DNA from: Jimgerdemannia flammicorona
Lineage: Eukaryota > Mucoromycota > Endogonomycetes > Endogonales > Endogonaceae
Assembly: GCA_003990745.1 (NCBI GenBank)
Contig: RBNI01002196.1
Span: 1-19,313, forward strand
Length of the DNA stretch: 19,313 nt
Reading direction: 5' to 3'
Shown here piece by piece: positions 1 to 9,127 of this stretch. Position 1 is the stretch's first letter; each line of letters opens with the position of its first letter. A program made the translations under genes and the position numbers. The notes beneath the pieces were generated by a model, which worked only from the letters and a program-made list of their open reading frames with translations, searched no databases and was not told the DNA's origin.

Positions 1-15
1 TTTTTTTAATAGATC

Positions 16-600
16 AAAGTTTGACTTCAAATCAGACTTTAATTTATAAACCTAGATTTTTGAAATTCAATATCATGACAAATATATATCCAAATTTAAT
101 GATCTTTATTATATTGGATTCATCTTATCAAGACCAATTCAACAAACTAAACTACATCAAATTTGGATATATTTTCATCAAGTTATTATATTTCAAAATT
201 TGACTTCAAATCAGCTTCCAATTTACAAAACTAAATTTTTAAAATTAAACAACTTGACAAAAATATATCCAAATTGAATAAGTCCAATGATCTTTATTGT
301 ACTGCATGTGCCTTATTAAGGTGAATCCAACAAGCTGAAATATATCAAATTTAGATATGTTTTTATCAAGTTATTATTTCTAAAGTTTGATTTTCAATTT
401 TAAATTGAATCAGATCTCAATTTCAAACCTAAATATTTGAAATACAATAATATGACAAAAATATGTTCAAATTTAATGATTGTTGTTATACTGCATTTGC
501 CTTATCCAATAAGCTAAAACATATCAAATTTAGACATGTTTTTATTAAGTTATTATATTTCAAAGTTTGACTTCCAATTTAAACTCAATTTGAATTAAAA
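16..600. repeat. AT-rich tandem satellite, about 3 units of 179-191 bp
   Basis: Three successive units can be aligned by eye. Each begins near a motif like aaagtttgacttc and ends in caagttattatatttc. Unit starts are near 16, 195 and 381, with a fourth partial start near 572, giving spacings of about 179, 186 and 191 bp. Shared internal landmarks are tgacaaaaatatatccaaat, atgatctttatt and acatcaaatttagatatg. The units differ by many substitutions and small indels, so this is an old satellite. It is strongly AT-rich, unlike the retroelement block to its right. I see no credible coding potential; the 60-codon frame at 21-203 is chance. Confidence 0.75.
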
Positions 601-756
601 AATCTTTGATTTGAAATACTCTCAATTCAATTAGATAGTTTGGGAGCACTATTTGAAATTTATTTTTTTTAAAAATAATATTAAATAATAAATGTATTTA
701 TATTTCAAAAAATCGAAATTGAATTTATAAATAATAAAATAAATATATAAAAAATA
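601..756. other. AT-rich spacer, no gene seen
   Basis: The region is A/T-rich with runs such as ttttttttaaaaataatatt, and it lies between the satellite and the first LINE fragment. It may be further decayed satellite, since tttgatttgaaat echoes the satellite. No coding or structural signal could be supported. Confidence 0.5.
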
Positions 757-936
757 ATATAGTTGAGAATTCCAGTAGTGAGAGACTATACACAACTAGA
801 AGAAGAAGAACAGAACTTTTGATAGACTACAGAGAGTATCCTTCTTATCTGCTATCATCTGAAGAATCTGAATATGCAAGGAGTCAGTACTATAGGCCTT
901 CATGAGTGGGTAGCTGTAGATGGTCCTTTAGACCAC
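757..936 (-). mobile_element. LINE fragment Z, truncated at both ends (RT N-terminal region)
   Basis: This stretch aligns with LINE A around 5700-5885 and LINE C around 13475-13655. Shared blocks include gaattccagt, gaagaagaa.gac.a..cttttgatag, atcatctgaag.at.tg.a.at, caaggag.cagta and aggcctt. It corresponds to the antisense of the region just upstream of RT motif 1. Divergence is much higher than among copies A, B and C, so this is an older insertion. Its 5' (right) end stops inside the element and is followed directly by telomeric repeats. Its left end meets the AT-rich spacer, so the 3' part is also gone. Confidence 0.8.
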
Positions 937-970
937 AGGGTTAGGGTTAGGGTTAGGGTTAGGGTTAGGG
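937..970 (+). repeat. Interstitial telomeric tract, aggg(TTAGGG)5
   Basis: Positions 937-940 are aggg, followed by five exact TTAGGG units (941-970). TTAGGG is the telomere repeat of vertebrates, many fungi and several other eukaryotes. The tract separates the truncated 5' end of LINE fragment Z from the 3' end of PLE copy 1. Its orientation, with the G strand on +, puts the chromosome end to the right. Confidence 0.95.
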
Positions 971-1379
971 TGAAGGGTGTGGGTTTAAGCAAAGATTTGT
1001 GCAAGAAATCGACAGAGTCGAGCAATAGCTATGTTAGATCATAGAAATCTTTCGAACATCTCTCATCAGACTTACTATTGCTTAAATATCTTTTACTTAT
1101 CTGCTTCGGACTTAGTAATTAGTTACTGTTTACACAATGTAACATGAATTTAATCATGAATAAGAGTGAATTACTTCTTGGGTTTCACAATCAGGTAACT
1201 TTGATCCACTGATCAAATTACATTAAAATAAAATTTTAATTAAGTTGTAGTTGTATTACTGAGCAATTTTTCTTTTAAGATTAAGGTCAGGTACATGCTA
1301 CCGATTAGAATAAAGCACATATTGCACAGTGCAGGAAAAGGAAATATGCAGTGTGATATTTCATGACTAGTCATGTTTA
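971..1379 (-). other. PLE copy 1 3' untranslated region
   Basis: The minus-strand RT frame ends at a TAA (complement at 1380-1382) that is conserved in copy 2. About 410 bp follow down to the telomeric tract. The sequence is well conserved with 16536-16944, including the block ttacattaaaataaaatttta. No ORF is convincing. The terminal bases next to CCCTAA repeats fit a role as template for telomere-primed reverse transcription, which is inference. Confidence 0.6.
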
Positions 1380-3600
1380 TTACAGGGGTGTTTTGCCCAC
1401 CATAGACAATACCTTCTTGTTCTGCTTCTCAACCAGCTTCTTTAGGTTGAGACTGCAATAAATAACTGGACTGTACTTTATAGAACAGTGTTGAGATAGA
1501 GTATTCATCATCCTGGTAGCCAAAGACAATGTACGACGATGGTAATAGTTACTGGAGTAATTGTTCATGTAAGGTATAACATTTATCTCACTAAGCTTAG
1601 GACCAGATTCTTCATTATTCGCACAAGAATCCTCTGAGAGCATGTGGGAGTGGTCTTGATAAGGTTCAAGACTCAAAAGGTATATGATCCAATTCGGTTT
1701 GAAGGTACGTTGTACCAAAAACAGAAGAATTCGGAGATCGCTACTTCATAATTATCATATTCTGATGAGTTCCAGATAAGGTGAGTATTCTCACCTCTAA
1801 GCCATCCATCGATATACACTTATGGATAATATGTATCCGGTATAGAATATATATGAAGATTCATATCTTTATCATAATTTCGGAACTGAATTGACTGAGT
1901 CTTATCAGTATTCATCTTTACATATGCTTTAAGATCGCAAAATATAACTTCATCAGCTATATGTTGTGTGAAGTACAAACTTGAGCTTATCATTTCCAAT
2001 GATATTATAACATGCTTTGCAGCTTCATCACTCTTGTCCGTAATGATAATGATGCCATCGATGAATCGGAAGTAAAGTTCCAGCAAGATCCCTTGGTTCT
2101 CAAGCCTAAGTTCATGAAAGATCATAAAGAGATTTACTATATTAGGAGCCAAAGATGTGCCCATTGCAATTCCTTAAATTTGTTGATAGGTATGTCCAGC
2201 ATATTGAATATACATGAACTTAAGCACAAAGCACAATACCTTTAGGTAATATCATGGGTATGTTCTTTGAAATGATCAAATCGCATAAGAACCTCAAATA
2301 TTTTCTGTAGATACTTGTCGATATTAATGTTGGTATACATTGACTCGATATCTGCTGCTAGTAACATCATAGATCCAGAAAAGAACTTTCCTTCAACACA
2401 ATTAATTATGTATTTGGAGTTGGGAGCTACCATTCGACACATAGAAATATATAGTTTAAGATAGATATCTACAGCTCTCGAAGCATCGCTAGTAATCTAG
2501 CTATGGTTTGGAGAGATGGCTCATGACTTAACAGGATTTTTATGAAGTTTCGGTAGAATATAGAATTCCGGAATCTTGCATTTTGCAAGGGAAGCTTGCC
2601 ATGACTTCACCTGTTTGAGGGCTGAATGTGAGACATTTTTGTCAAGTTTTTTGGCTTCATCAATTAATAACATAAGAGATGTATTTACCTCAGCAGAGTT
2701 GAAAGGTTTCTCAACAAACATCAACATGTCAGTAAGGTGACTCAGCACTTGTGAGTCATACCAATTATAATCCATAAGTGTAAGACCAAGTCCTTTATCA
2801 GCTTCATGAACAATAAGTTGATTATTTCATATAAAGTCATATAGATGTTTGATTGTGCGCAAGTAGCAGTTATGAGGGTTTATTTTATTTGCTTTGGCAA
2901 AATAGTATACAAAATTGCTCTCCACAACACGAAGACTGAAATTAGCTCGAGTAATCAAGCCTTTGTCTCAGCCTTGTTCTTTTGCCCCTTCGAGGACTTG
3001 ACAGACAGATTGCCAGCTTTGGCGGGTCTGTTCAATATCAAGATGTGTGCAAAATTTGAAGTTAAGACCTTTGTTCAACAGATCAATGATATCACTCAGG
3101 ATTTTGGAGATGTGAGAAATATTATTCACAAAAACATTCTGATTAAGAACATTACAGAAACTTACTGTTTCTTGTCTTTCGAACCAGATTTCTCTGGCTC
3201 TCCTTGTGAGTCCTTTTTCGGGGGCAGCTTCTTGTATGGTGTGGCTGTTGCTGATGCTTTTGATTTGACCTTCCCTTTTACAGGGCCCATTACCTTCAGC
3301 TTGTTTGTTGGCTATGCATTTTCCTTTATCTAGAGACAAGGAGATGTGAGTATCAAGCCAGATAGAAAGTAATTTGATCAGCTGAAAAACCATATCAATG
3401 TGGACACACAGTATAGTCACTCTTACTTTTTTCTCTGGGGCCAAAACAGTCTCGATGTACATATTGTGCAATTTGTTAGTGAATTCGCTAACAGTATGCT
3501 CTAGGCATACTTTGGTGAGCTGATAATGCCCATCGTCCTCATGGAATACCATTAGCTTAGGTTCTAATTCCCACCGAAGGGAGGTGACCAGGCTATTGAG
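1380..3600 (-). pseudogene. PLE reverse transcriptase, degenerate and N-terminally truncated
   Basis: Read on the minus strand. The N-terminal part (2968-3552, open upstream to the junction at about 3600) ends with the PLE-like segment DLLNKGLNFKFCTHL. The RT core follows: EFYILPKLHKNP near 2530-2575, ADIESMYTNINID near 2325-2370 (motif A, with the catalytic Asp in AADI), MGTSLAPNIVNLFM at 2123-2164 (motif B), YFRFIDGIII near 2050-2080 (motif C) and FCDLKAYV near 1920-1945. These are PLE hallmarks; the usual Y/F-x-RFIDDI motif is here FIDG, so the second catalytic Asp is lost. The frame is broken by several stops (near 2520, 2243 and 1820) and frameshifts. The C-terminal stretch (1380-1718) ends in SLNLKKLVEKQNKKVLSM and is conserved in copy 2. 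No GIY-YIG motif is visible. It is a pseudogene. Confidence 0.8.
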
Positions 3601-3996
3601 TTAGGCTTCAAGTAAGAGTTTATTCATTGTAGAGAAGATAAGATACATCAGAGCAACAAAAGACAAGACTTCTAAGATGAGAAAAGCAAAACAAGGCCAG
3701 CAAAGTAAACAACTAGCTAAGAAGTACAAAACAAAGGCCAGCGAGGTGACCACCCTATGGACAGGCTGGATAAAACCATTTTGTCATGGCCAAAAAGATA
3801 GAAAATGCAAAAAGCAAAGAAAGAGGGCTAAAATATAATATACATTCACTCGGTACCAACCACAAGAATCATATCGACAACCAAACACCAAATGACTGAT
3901 ATGAGATAAATAACTCAATGTACTCTCAATAATGGGGGAACCAACCAGAGCAAATGAGAGGGAAGAAAGGAGTAAAGAAAATATGCGATCGCTCAA
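3601..3996 (-). other. LINE A 3'UTR with hydrophobic downstream frame
   Basis: This follows the ORF2 stop (TGA complement, 3997-3999). A minus-strand open frame (3784-3996) directly continues ORF2 past its stop. It contains a hydrophobic stretch and the segment SHLVFGCRYDSCGW. A matching frame occurs in copy B (8886-9131), offset by an indel near its start. It may simply be 3'UTR without stops by chance. The last 24 bases contain an AATAAA signal followed by the CCTAA terminus. Confidence 0.45.
3619..3624 (-). promoter_or_regulatory. AATAAA polyadenylation-type signal of LINE A
   Basis: The complement of tttatt at 3619-3624 reads AATAAA, about 18 nt before the 3' terminus of the element. It is kept in copy D (19122-19127) and changed to AACAAA in copy B (8749-8754). 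The position fits a polyadenylation signal, although no poly(A) is present at the insertion junctions. Confidence 0.5.
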
Positions 3997-6900
3997 TCAC
4001 TCAAGCATCTTCATAATCTTGGTCAGGCAGAACCTGACTGTGAGATGGCCACTAGAATTACACATAGTATCTATAGCATGATAGGCAGTCTCGTGAAGAG
4101 CATGAAGAGGGTAGGCGTGAAGTTCGTCTTGCCATTTGTCATTGGTAAACCAATCGAGCTGTTCATCTCAATTGGAAGAACCTCGGAATATAGAATATGA
4201 ACCATTAAGAAGACCGCACCTGAAGAGATGGCCATGATGAAACTTATCTCCACAGGGGCAGGAGCGGGGTTGGCCAAAGTAGCTATAGCGCCAGGCAAGC
4301 ATAGAATGCACAAGCCAGGGGGGAAAGGAGAGGATGCGGTCAGCGCACTGCAACTGTAAACAGCCTTTGGGGGTAATATACCAAACGAGAGCCTGAGAGG
4401 AGGAGGTCCATTCTTGTAACAACTGATCCCGAAGGAAGGACTGGAGGAAGGAGCGGAGCAGGCAAGTCTTGTGGACCTGGGGACGAAGGTCCCAGTACCA
4501 GTCGAGGAAGTCAAGCCAAGAGGTCCAATGCCAGAACTTGTCAATGATAGAACCTGGGAGATGCGTGACAAAGCGCTTGCTAAGGGGGCCAATGAGGTTG
4601 TTGCCAGACTTGCTACACCAATCCAGATGGGCTTGGAATATGTAGCAGAGGTCTGATATATAATGAAGGAAGGAAGGGAGGCCAAGAATCGAGCTACCAA
4701 GTAAGGGACGGCCAGAAAACCCAACTGCCCAAGCAACAGCATCATTAAAGACCTTCTCGGGATACTTCAACACCAGAAGCCCCATGGTAGTAGACAGACA
4801 GGAAGCTCGTAGAAGGGGAAGGCCATATTCCAGCTGTGGCCTAATAAATGTCCATACAATAGCCAACTTGATCATTGGTGACCAGAGGGGACCATGGGCA
4901 CAGCAGAACCCAAGAGTTCATTCTGCCTTTATCGCATTCTGCAATGCAAGCTCAATAAAGTCAAACCCTTTGTTGGTATACAGCATGCCCAGGTACACAT
5001 AGGAGGGGGGTCACAGGCAAGGTTCGCCTCCTATTTACACAGTACTGTCAGCAGGGCCAACATAATCACACTTCTTAGGATTGAGTTCCATACCATTCAC
5101 CAGAAGCCAATCCTCACAAAAGTCAATCATCCTTTGCCCTTCCATGGCAGTGTGGGGGGTAAGAGCAATATTGTCAGTAAAGAAGAGCCCGAGGAGAAAG
5201 TCATGCTCCTTAAATTATTTATCAAAGGAGGTGGTGAGAGGGTCGATAAAGACATCAAAGAGCCAGAGGGAGAGGAGGGAGCCCTGAAAGAGGCCATGCT
5301 CAGTGGGGACTGGAGGGGTGATGAGGCCATTAATAATTACTTGATAGGAATAGTGATTGAACAGGCTTTGGATAATGCTAAGGAGGGCTGCATCGGCACC
5401 TCGTGCCTCAAGACGAGAAAGAATAAGCTTGAGGGGGACTCAATTGTATGTCTGCCGGAGGTCAAGAAAGACACGGTGGCCCCATCCCTTGGCCCACGTC
5501 TCGTGTAAAAGCAAGACATGGGAGAGGGAGGAGAAGCAGGTTTGGAAGCCACCTTGGTAGTATGACATTTCTGTCAGGCCACTTCGGCTCTTGACATAAC
5601 CTTCCAAACACTGCTCGAAGAGTCTACGAAACATTTCAGTCAGAGTGATAGGGCGAAATCCATCAATCATCTATGAATCCTCCTTCTTAGGGATCGGGGA
5701 AATGATGGCGGAATTCCAGTGGCGGAGAGTGAGCCCCCAGACCATGCACATCTGGAAGAAGAAGGACAAGGCTTTTGATAGGCTGCAAGGGGCATCATTC
5801 TCACCCACCATCACCTGAAGGATTTGGACATATAAGGAATCAGTACCACAGGCCTTTGAGAGGGGGTAGCTACAGATAGCCCTCCAAACTGCCAGCTGGT
5901 CAAACCAACCCTGCAGTCCAAGAGCACCCATGCAAAGGGGGAAGACGTCCTCAGAGTCGTCAAGCCGAAGAGAGGCATCTGGTTGTCCAAAGATCGTGGT
6001 GTAAAAGGCAATCACATCGTATAGTCGGGGAATGAGATTGGAGGGAGGCAAGGGGGGTAGAGTGATACGTCTGCTTGAACCCATGAATGGTATCAGAGAC
6101 CGAAGATGCACTGTGAAGGAGGTCCCACCGAGGGAGTGGCACCGCCCTGATTTCTCTTGCATCATACAAGCCAAGAATATCCTCACAAACTGACTATAGA
6201 CCAGACATCCAGAGAATCCATGAACTACTGGCAATCTTCCACAGAGCGAAAGCTGGGTACATGGTCTCGGACAGAGTAGATGGACCTGACAACAGTATCG
6301 TAAATAATATCTGCTGATTCCTGAAGGTGAGCTTGAATGACCAGGTCAGTCAGATATCTCGCAGAGTAATGGCAGATGCCAGCTAAGGCAGCAACCAGTG
6401 AGGGAGAGAAGGGAAAGGAGACAGTGAGGAGGGAGAGATGATTGGTAGCAATAGGAGGGGTGGAGCAGATGAGAGATGTGTAGAGAGATGCAGTGGCAAA
6501 TATATGGTCAATATGTGTAGAGCCAGCCACTAGGGTCAGGTGGTTCAACAACCATGTCATCAATGAGGTATCGACGACATCCTTCTGATCCTGGGGACCA
6601 GAGTTGACGTCACTAAGGCGAGCACTGAAACGGGTGTTGATGTCACCGATCAAGAGTGCCTTATCTGGGAAGGGACCAGATATAAGATCTCAGAAGCCAC
6701 CAATAGGAAGAGGGGGGGGGGCATAAACCCCAACCAAAGTCAGGCTCTGGAATGCAAGCTGGATATGGAAGGGGTCGGCGGAGGACCCAGAAATAAGGGG
6801 GGCAAAACGGTTTGATACAAGGACCACGAGCCCACCATTTTGGTAGTCCACGATCCTGTGTGACGCTGGAGGAGAGGACATATGAATGAGTGGAGAGAGA

Positions 6901-7020
6901 TACAGTGGAATTTGCCACATTTCACATATGAAAAGAATGTCAAGGGTAGGACCAATCAACTGACTGAGCATATCGAACTTGTCCTGGGTAGTCTGTATAT
7001 ATTGAGGAACCGACTCTCAT
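3997..7020 (-). pseudogene. LINE A ORF2: EEP endonuclease, reverse transcriptase, zinc knuckle (degenerate)
   Basis: The start is set by comparison with copy C: ATG complement at 7018-7020, reading MRVG. The endonuclease is about 6230-7020, with remnants DILFICEMW (catalytic Glu region), GVYAPP, GDINTRF near 6620-6655 and HIDHIFA. The terminal S/T-D-H motif has become ATNHLSLL, losing the Asp. The RT is about 4870-5730: IPKKEDS, then FRPITLTEMFRRLFE (from 5670 down), HRVFLDLRQTYN (motif A), HGLFQGSLLS (motif B), FFTDNIAL at 5161-5190 (motif C) and NPKKC. FADD has become FTDN, so the active site is dead. The C-terminal region (4168-4875) is Trp-rich and ends in CPCGDKFHHGHLFRC, a CCHC zinc knuckle near 4207-4251. 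The stop TGA (3997-3999) is shared by all copies. Stops lie near 4168, 5440 and 5671, plus frameshifts. No RNase H domain is recognisable. Confidence 0.85.
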
Positions 7021-8592
7021 TGTAGGTAGGGCGCATTAGTGCTAACAGCATGGGAGCACCTGAAGAGGAAGCCTTGGCTTCCAAATCCATCGCCATCTTA
7101 CCAGTTACAGCCACAGTACCACCTACCTTCAAAGCAAGGCTGGCTGATGGGGAGGTGAAGGAGGGGAGAGTGAGACCGAGTTCTGTGGCCCAAGCTCTAT
7201 AGAAGGTCTACACCTCAGGCCTCTTCGCAGTGGCATCGCCAGCCAACTGCCGGACCCGGGCTTGGAAAGATTGGAGTACCTGTGCCTTCACGGCCTCCGT
7301 GGCATTCTTATTGCATGGGAGCATGGGGTCCCAGGCTGACAGGACTGAGAACCTGAGCACCATTATCTTCTTTTGGAATGCTGTGATATAATCAGGGTGG
7401 AGAAGGAATTTGATAGTTGATGCTGAGACATACAACATATTGAGAACCTTTGACAACATCACATAGATGTCATACAAATTCTTCCAGATCTGCCCGATCT
7501 TAAGATGGGCAAACCTGTCAATGTAAACGTGCTGCAGCTGGGCCCCCTTCTCTGTCAGTGACAGATGAGAGATCGGCTTGTAGGTCATGTATGAGAGGGC
7601 AGCAGCGGTGGCAGCTCTCTCCAGCTCAGAGTAGGCCTGGGTCCTATCCTTGATAGAAACCTTCTTGGCGGAGGCGGCATACGATTTGGGGGGGGTGGGG
7701 GTTAAAGCAGGGGATGAAGACGGACAAGAGGCACTGGGTCCCACAGGTGAAGCCTAGGGCACTGGCCCAGGAACCTTAGCCTTACTCTTTTTAGGGGGCG
7801 TATCTTTGGTGGCCAGAGGCGCAACTGTGGGAGTTGCCTCCTTTGGCAGTCCATCAGACTGTGATGTAGTGGCTTTAGTGGCCCGCTTGTCCACTCGCTT
7901 CTGGGCCTTCGACCACATGTTCATGGCAGGACTAGTAGGAGGGGAGGGCCGAGGACTTGGGGGGGGCTGATGTGGAAGGGCCGGCAGGGGTATTATCCAA
8001 AAGAGCACCAGATGACGAGGGGGCGGTGGGCGCAGACCATGCTGCAAGCTGCGCCATCAGCTGGGCATTGATCTTGGCCAAATTGGCCCTTGAGTCAGCA
8101 GTTCTGAGATCTGCTTTCTCATGGCGGCCATCTCAGAGGCCAAATCGGGGTCGGCTGAGGGGCCCACATGACTGGCAGTCGGGATTATGCCCAAACTAGT
8201 GTTCAGCAACCACGCTTATTCCGATTGAGGGGTGGGGGCGTGGAAGAGATGGGTGGGTGCTGAGCATCGTGGTCCGAATCAGAAGAGATCATAATCTCCT
8301 CATCATCTTCCATATTGCGCAGGAAAGATAAATATGCCGATATCGGTTATGCATCTACGCACAACCTGCACATCGCCGTAAAGCTACCCTCACCGAAACT
8401 GAGAGAGAGGTGACTAACACCGCGGCATTCAGCACAGTAGAAAGAGGTACTAGAGTGCGCGAAGAGATGGGTGGTATTGCCATCATCACCGTTGACAGAG
8501 GAGGTGGCCGACATTGCTAGATTAGGCAAAGATGTGTTTGTTTGTATTTGTGAAATTGTGAAACACAGGTCATGTGACCTATGTTTGTACAC
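7021..8592 (-). pseudogene. LINE A ORF1 (gag-like), degenerate
   Basis: An 81-codon frame from 8592 (or an internal Met at 8514 starting MSATSSV) contains CAEC and MCRLC, a CxxC...CxxC zinc-binding arrangement. It is closed by TAA at 8347-8349. The frame then continues with MEDDEEIMISSDSDHDAQ. After frameshifts it resumes at 7754-8047 (Pro-rich, then basic KAQKRVDKRATKA). The conserved C-terminal domain is at 7208-7744, including SYAASAKKVSIKD and HVYIDRFAHLKIGQIWKNLY. A TAG at 7208-7210 is shared with copy C, after which the frame continues (TFYRAWATEL) towards ORF2. The layout resembles fungal LINE ORF1 proteins, which bind element RNA (family knowledge; my match is by appearance only). Confidence 0.7.
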
Positions 8593-8614
8593 GAAAAAAT
8601 AATGGAGAAGGGGG

Positions 8615-8622
8615 TATTTATA
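8615..8622 (-). promoter_or_regulatory. TATA-like box in LINE A 5' region
   Basis: The complement of tatttata reads TATAAATA. It is conserved exactly in copy C at 16408-16415. It lies about 105 bp inside the element from its 5' end and only about 23 bp before the first ATG of ORF1 (8592). A start site about 30 bp downstream would favour the internal Met at 8514 as the true ORF1 start. Confidence 0.45.
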
Positions 8623-8730
8623 CCTGATGGTAGGCTTAGCTAATCAAAGTGACTGCTTTCTTAATTTGGAATAGCTTCAGGCTATAAAGCCGAGTCTAGC
8701 CAAATGGGAAAATCATGTGAGTGGCTTGGG

Positions 8731-9127
8731 TTAGGCTTCAAGTAAAAATTTGTTCATTATAGAGAAGAAGAGATACATCGGAGCAATAAAAGCCAAAGAT
8801 TCCTAAGATGAGAAAAGCAAAACAAGGCCAGCGAAGTAAACAACTAGCTAAGAAGTACAAGACAAAGGCCAGAGAGGTGACCACCCTATAGACAGGCAGG
8901 ATAAAACCATTTTGTTATAGTCATAGAGATAATAAAAGTGAAAAGCAAAGAAAGAAAGGCTAAGATATAATACATGTTCGCCTGGTGCCAACTACATGAA
9001 CCGAATCGACAACCGAATACCAAATGACTGACATGAGATGAATAACTCAATGCGCTCTCAACAATAAAGGAACCAACCAGGCAAATAAGGAGAGAGAGAA
9101 AAGTAAAGAAAATGTGTGATCGCTCAA
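8731..9127 (-). other. LINE B 3'UTR with hydrophobic downstream frame
   Basis: It aligns base for base with 3601-3996. A minus-strand frame (8886-9131) overlaps the ORF2 stop and encodes a hydrophobic peptide sharing SHLVFGCR, SC.W and YYILA with the copy A frame. A functional product is not established. The polyadenylation-type signal is mutated to AACAAA here (8749-8754). Confidence 0.4.

Larger units (their letters stand above)
971..3600 (-). mobile_element. Penelope-like element copy 1, 5'-truncated, no GIY-YIG domain seen
   Basis: On the minus strand the element runs from 3600 (5', truncated) to 971 (3'). It carries most of an RT pseudogene (1380-3600) and about 410 bp of 3' untranslated sequence (971-1379), which abuts (CCCTAA)n. 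The 3' part is repeated at 16536-17496, and that copy defines the shared 3' terminus tgaagggtgtg(g/a)gtttaagcaaag (read on +). No GIY-YIG endonuclease module is recognisable after the RT. This matches the endonuclease-deficient Athena/Coprina PLEs known from telomeres (established knowledge). The 5' end joins LINE A at 3601 while the reading frame is still open, so N-terminal residues are missing. Confidence 0.8.
3601..8727 (-). mobile_element. Telomere-associated LINE, copy A (full length, decayed)
   Basis: This non-LTR retrotransposon on the minus strand has its 5' end at about 8727 and 3' end at 3601, about 5.1 kb. The order is 5'UTR with a TATA-like box, ORF1, ORF2 (endonuclease, RT, zinc knuckle) and a 3'UTR of about 400 bp. 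Its 3' terminus reads ttaggcttcaagtaag on + and is shared with copies B (8731) and D (19104). Its 5' terminus reads gtgagtggctt and is shared with C (about 16518). There is no poly(A) tail. The 3' end continues into TTAGG, and the 5' end is followed by ggg plus the TTAGG of copy B, forming a head-to-tail tandem. Coding regions contain many stops and frameshifts. Confidence 0.85.

Noticed and set aside
2845..3333. A 162-codon plus-strand frame opposite the PLE RT
   Set aside because: It is antisense to the better supported PLE N-terminal coding region, and its product has no recognisable domain.
4071..4745. A 224-codon minus-strand frame overlapping the ORF2 C-terminus, also open in copy B (9202-9879)
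   Set aside because: It is Leu/Ser/Pro-rich, without motifs, and lies one frame off the zinc-knuckle frame. Long stop-free shadows are expected here because the overlapping real frame is GC-rich.
4894..5508. Long plus-strand frames within the LINEs (also 10031-10444, 12240-12626, 15434-15886)
   Set aside because: They are antisense to clear RT or ORF1 coding segments and recur only because the LINE copies recur.
6705..6725. G-run that might form a G-quadruplex
   Set aside because: It is a single homopolymer run within the decayed endonuclease region, without spaced G-tracts. It is also present in shorter form in copy C, so it is probably replication slippage.
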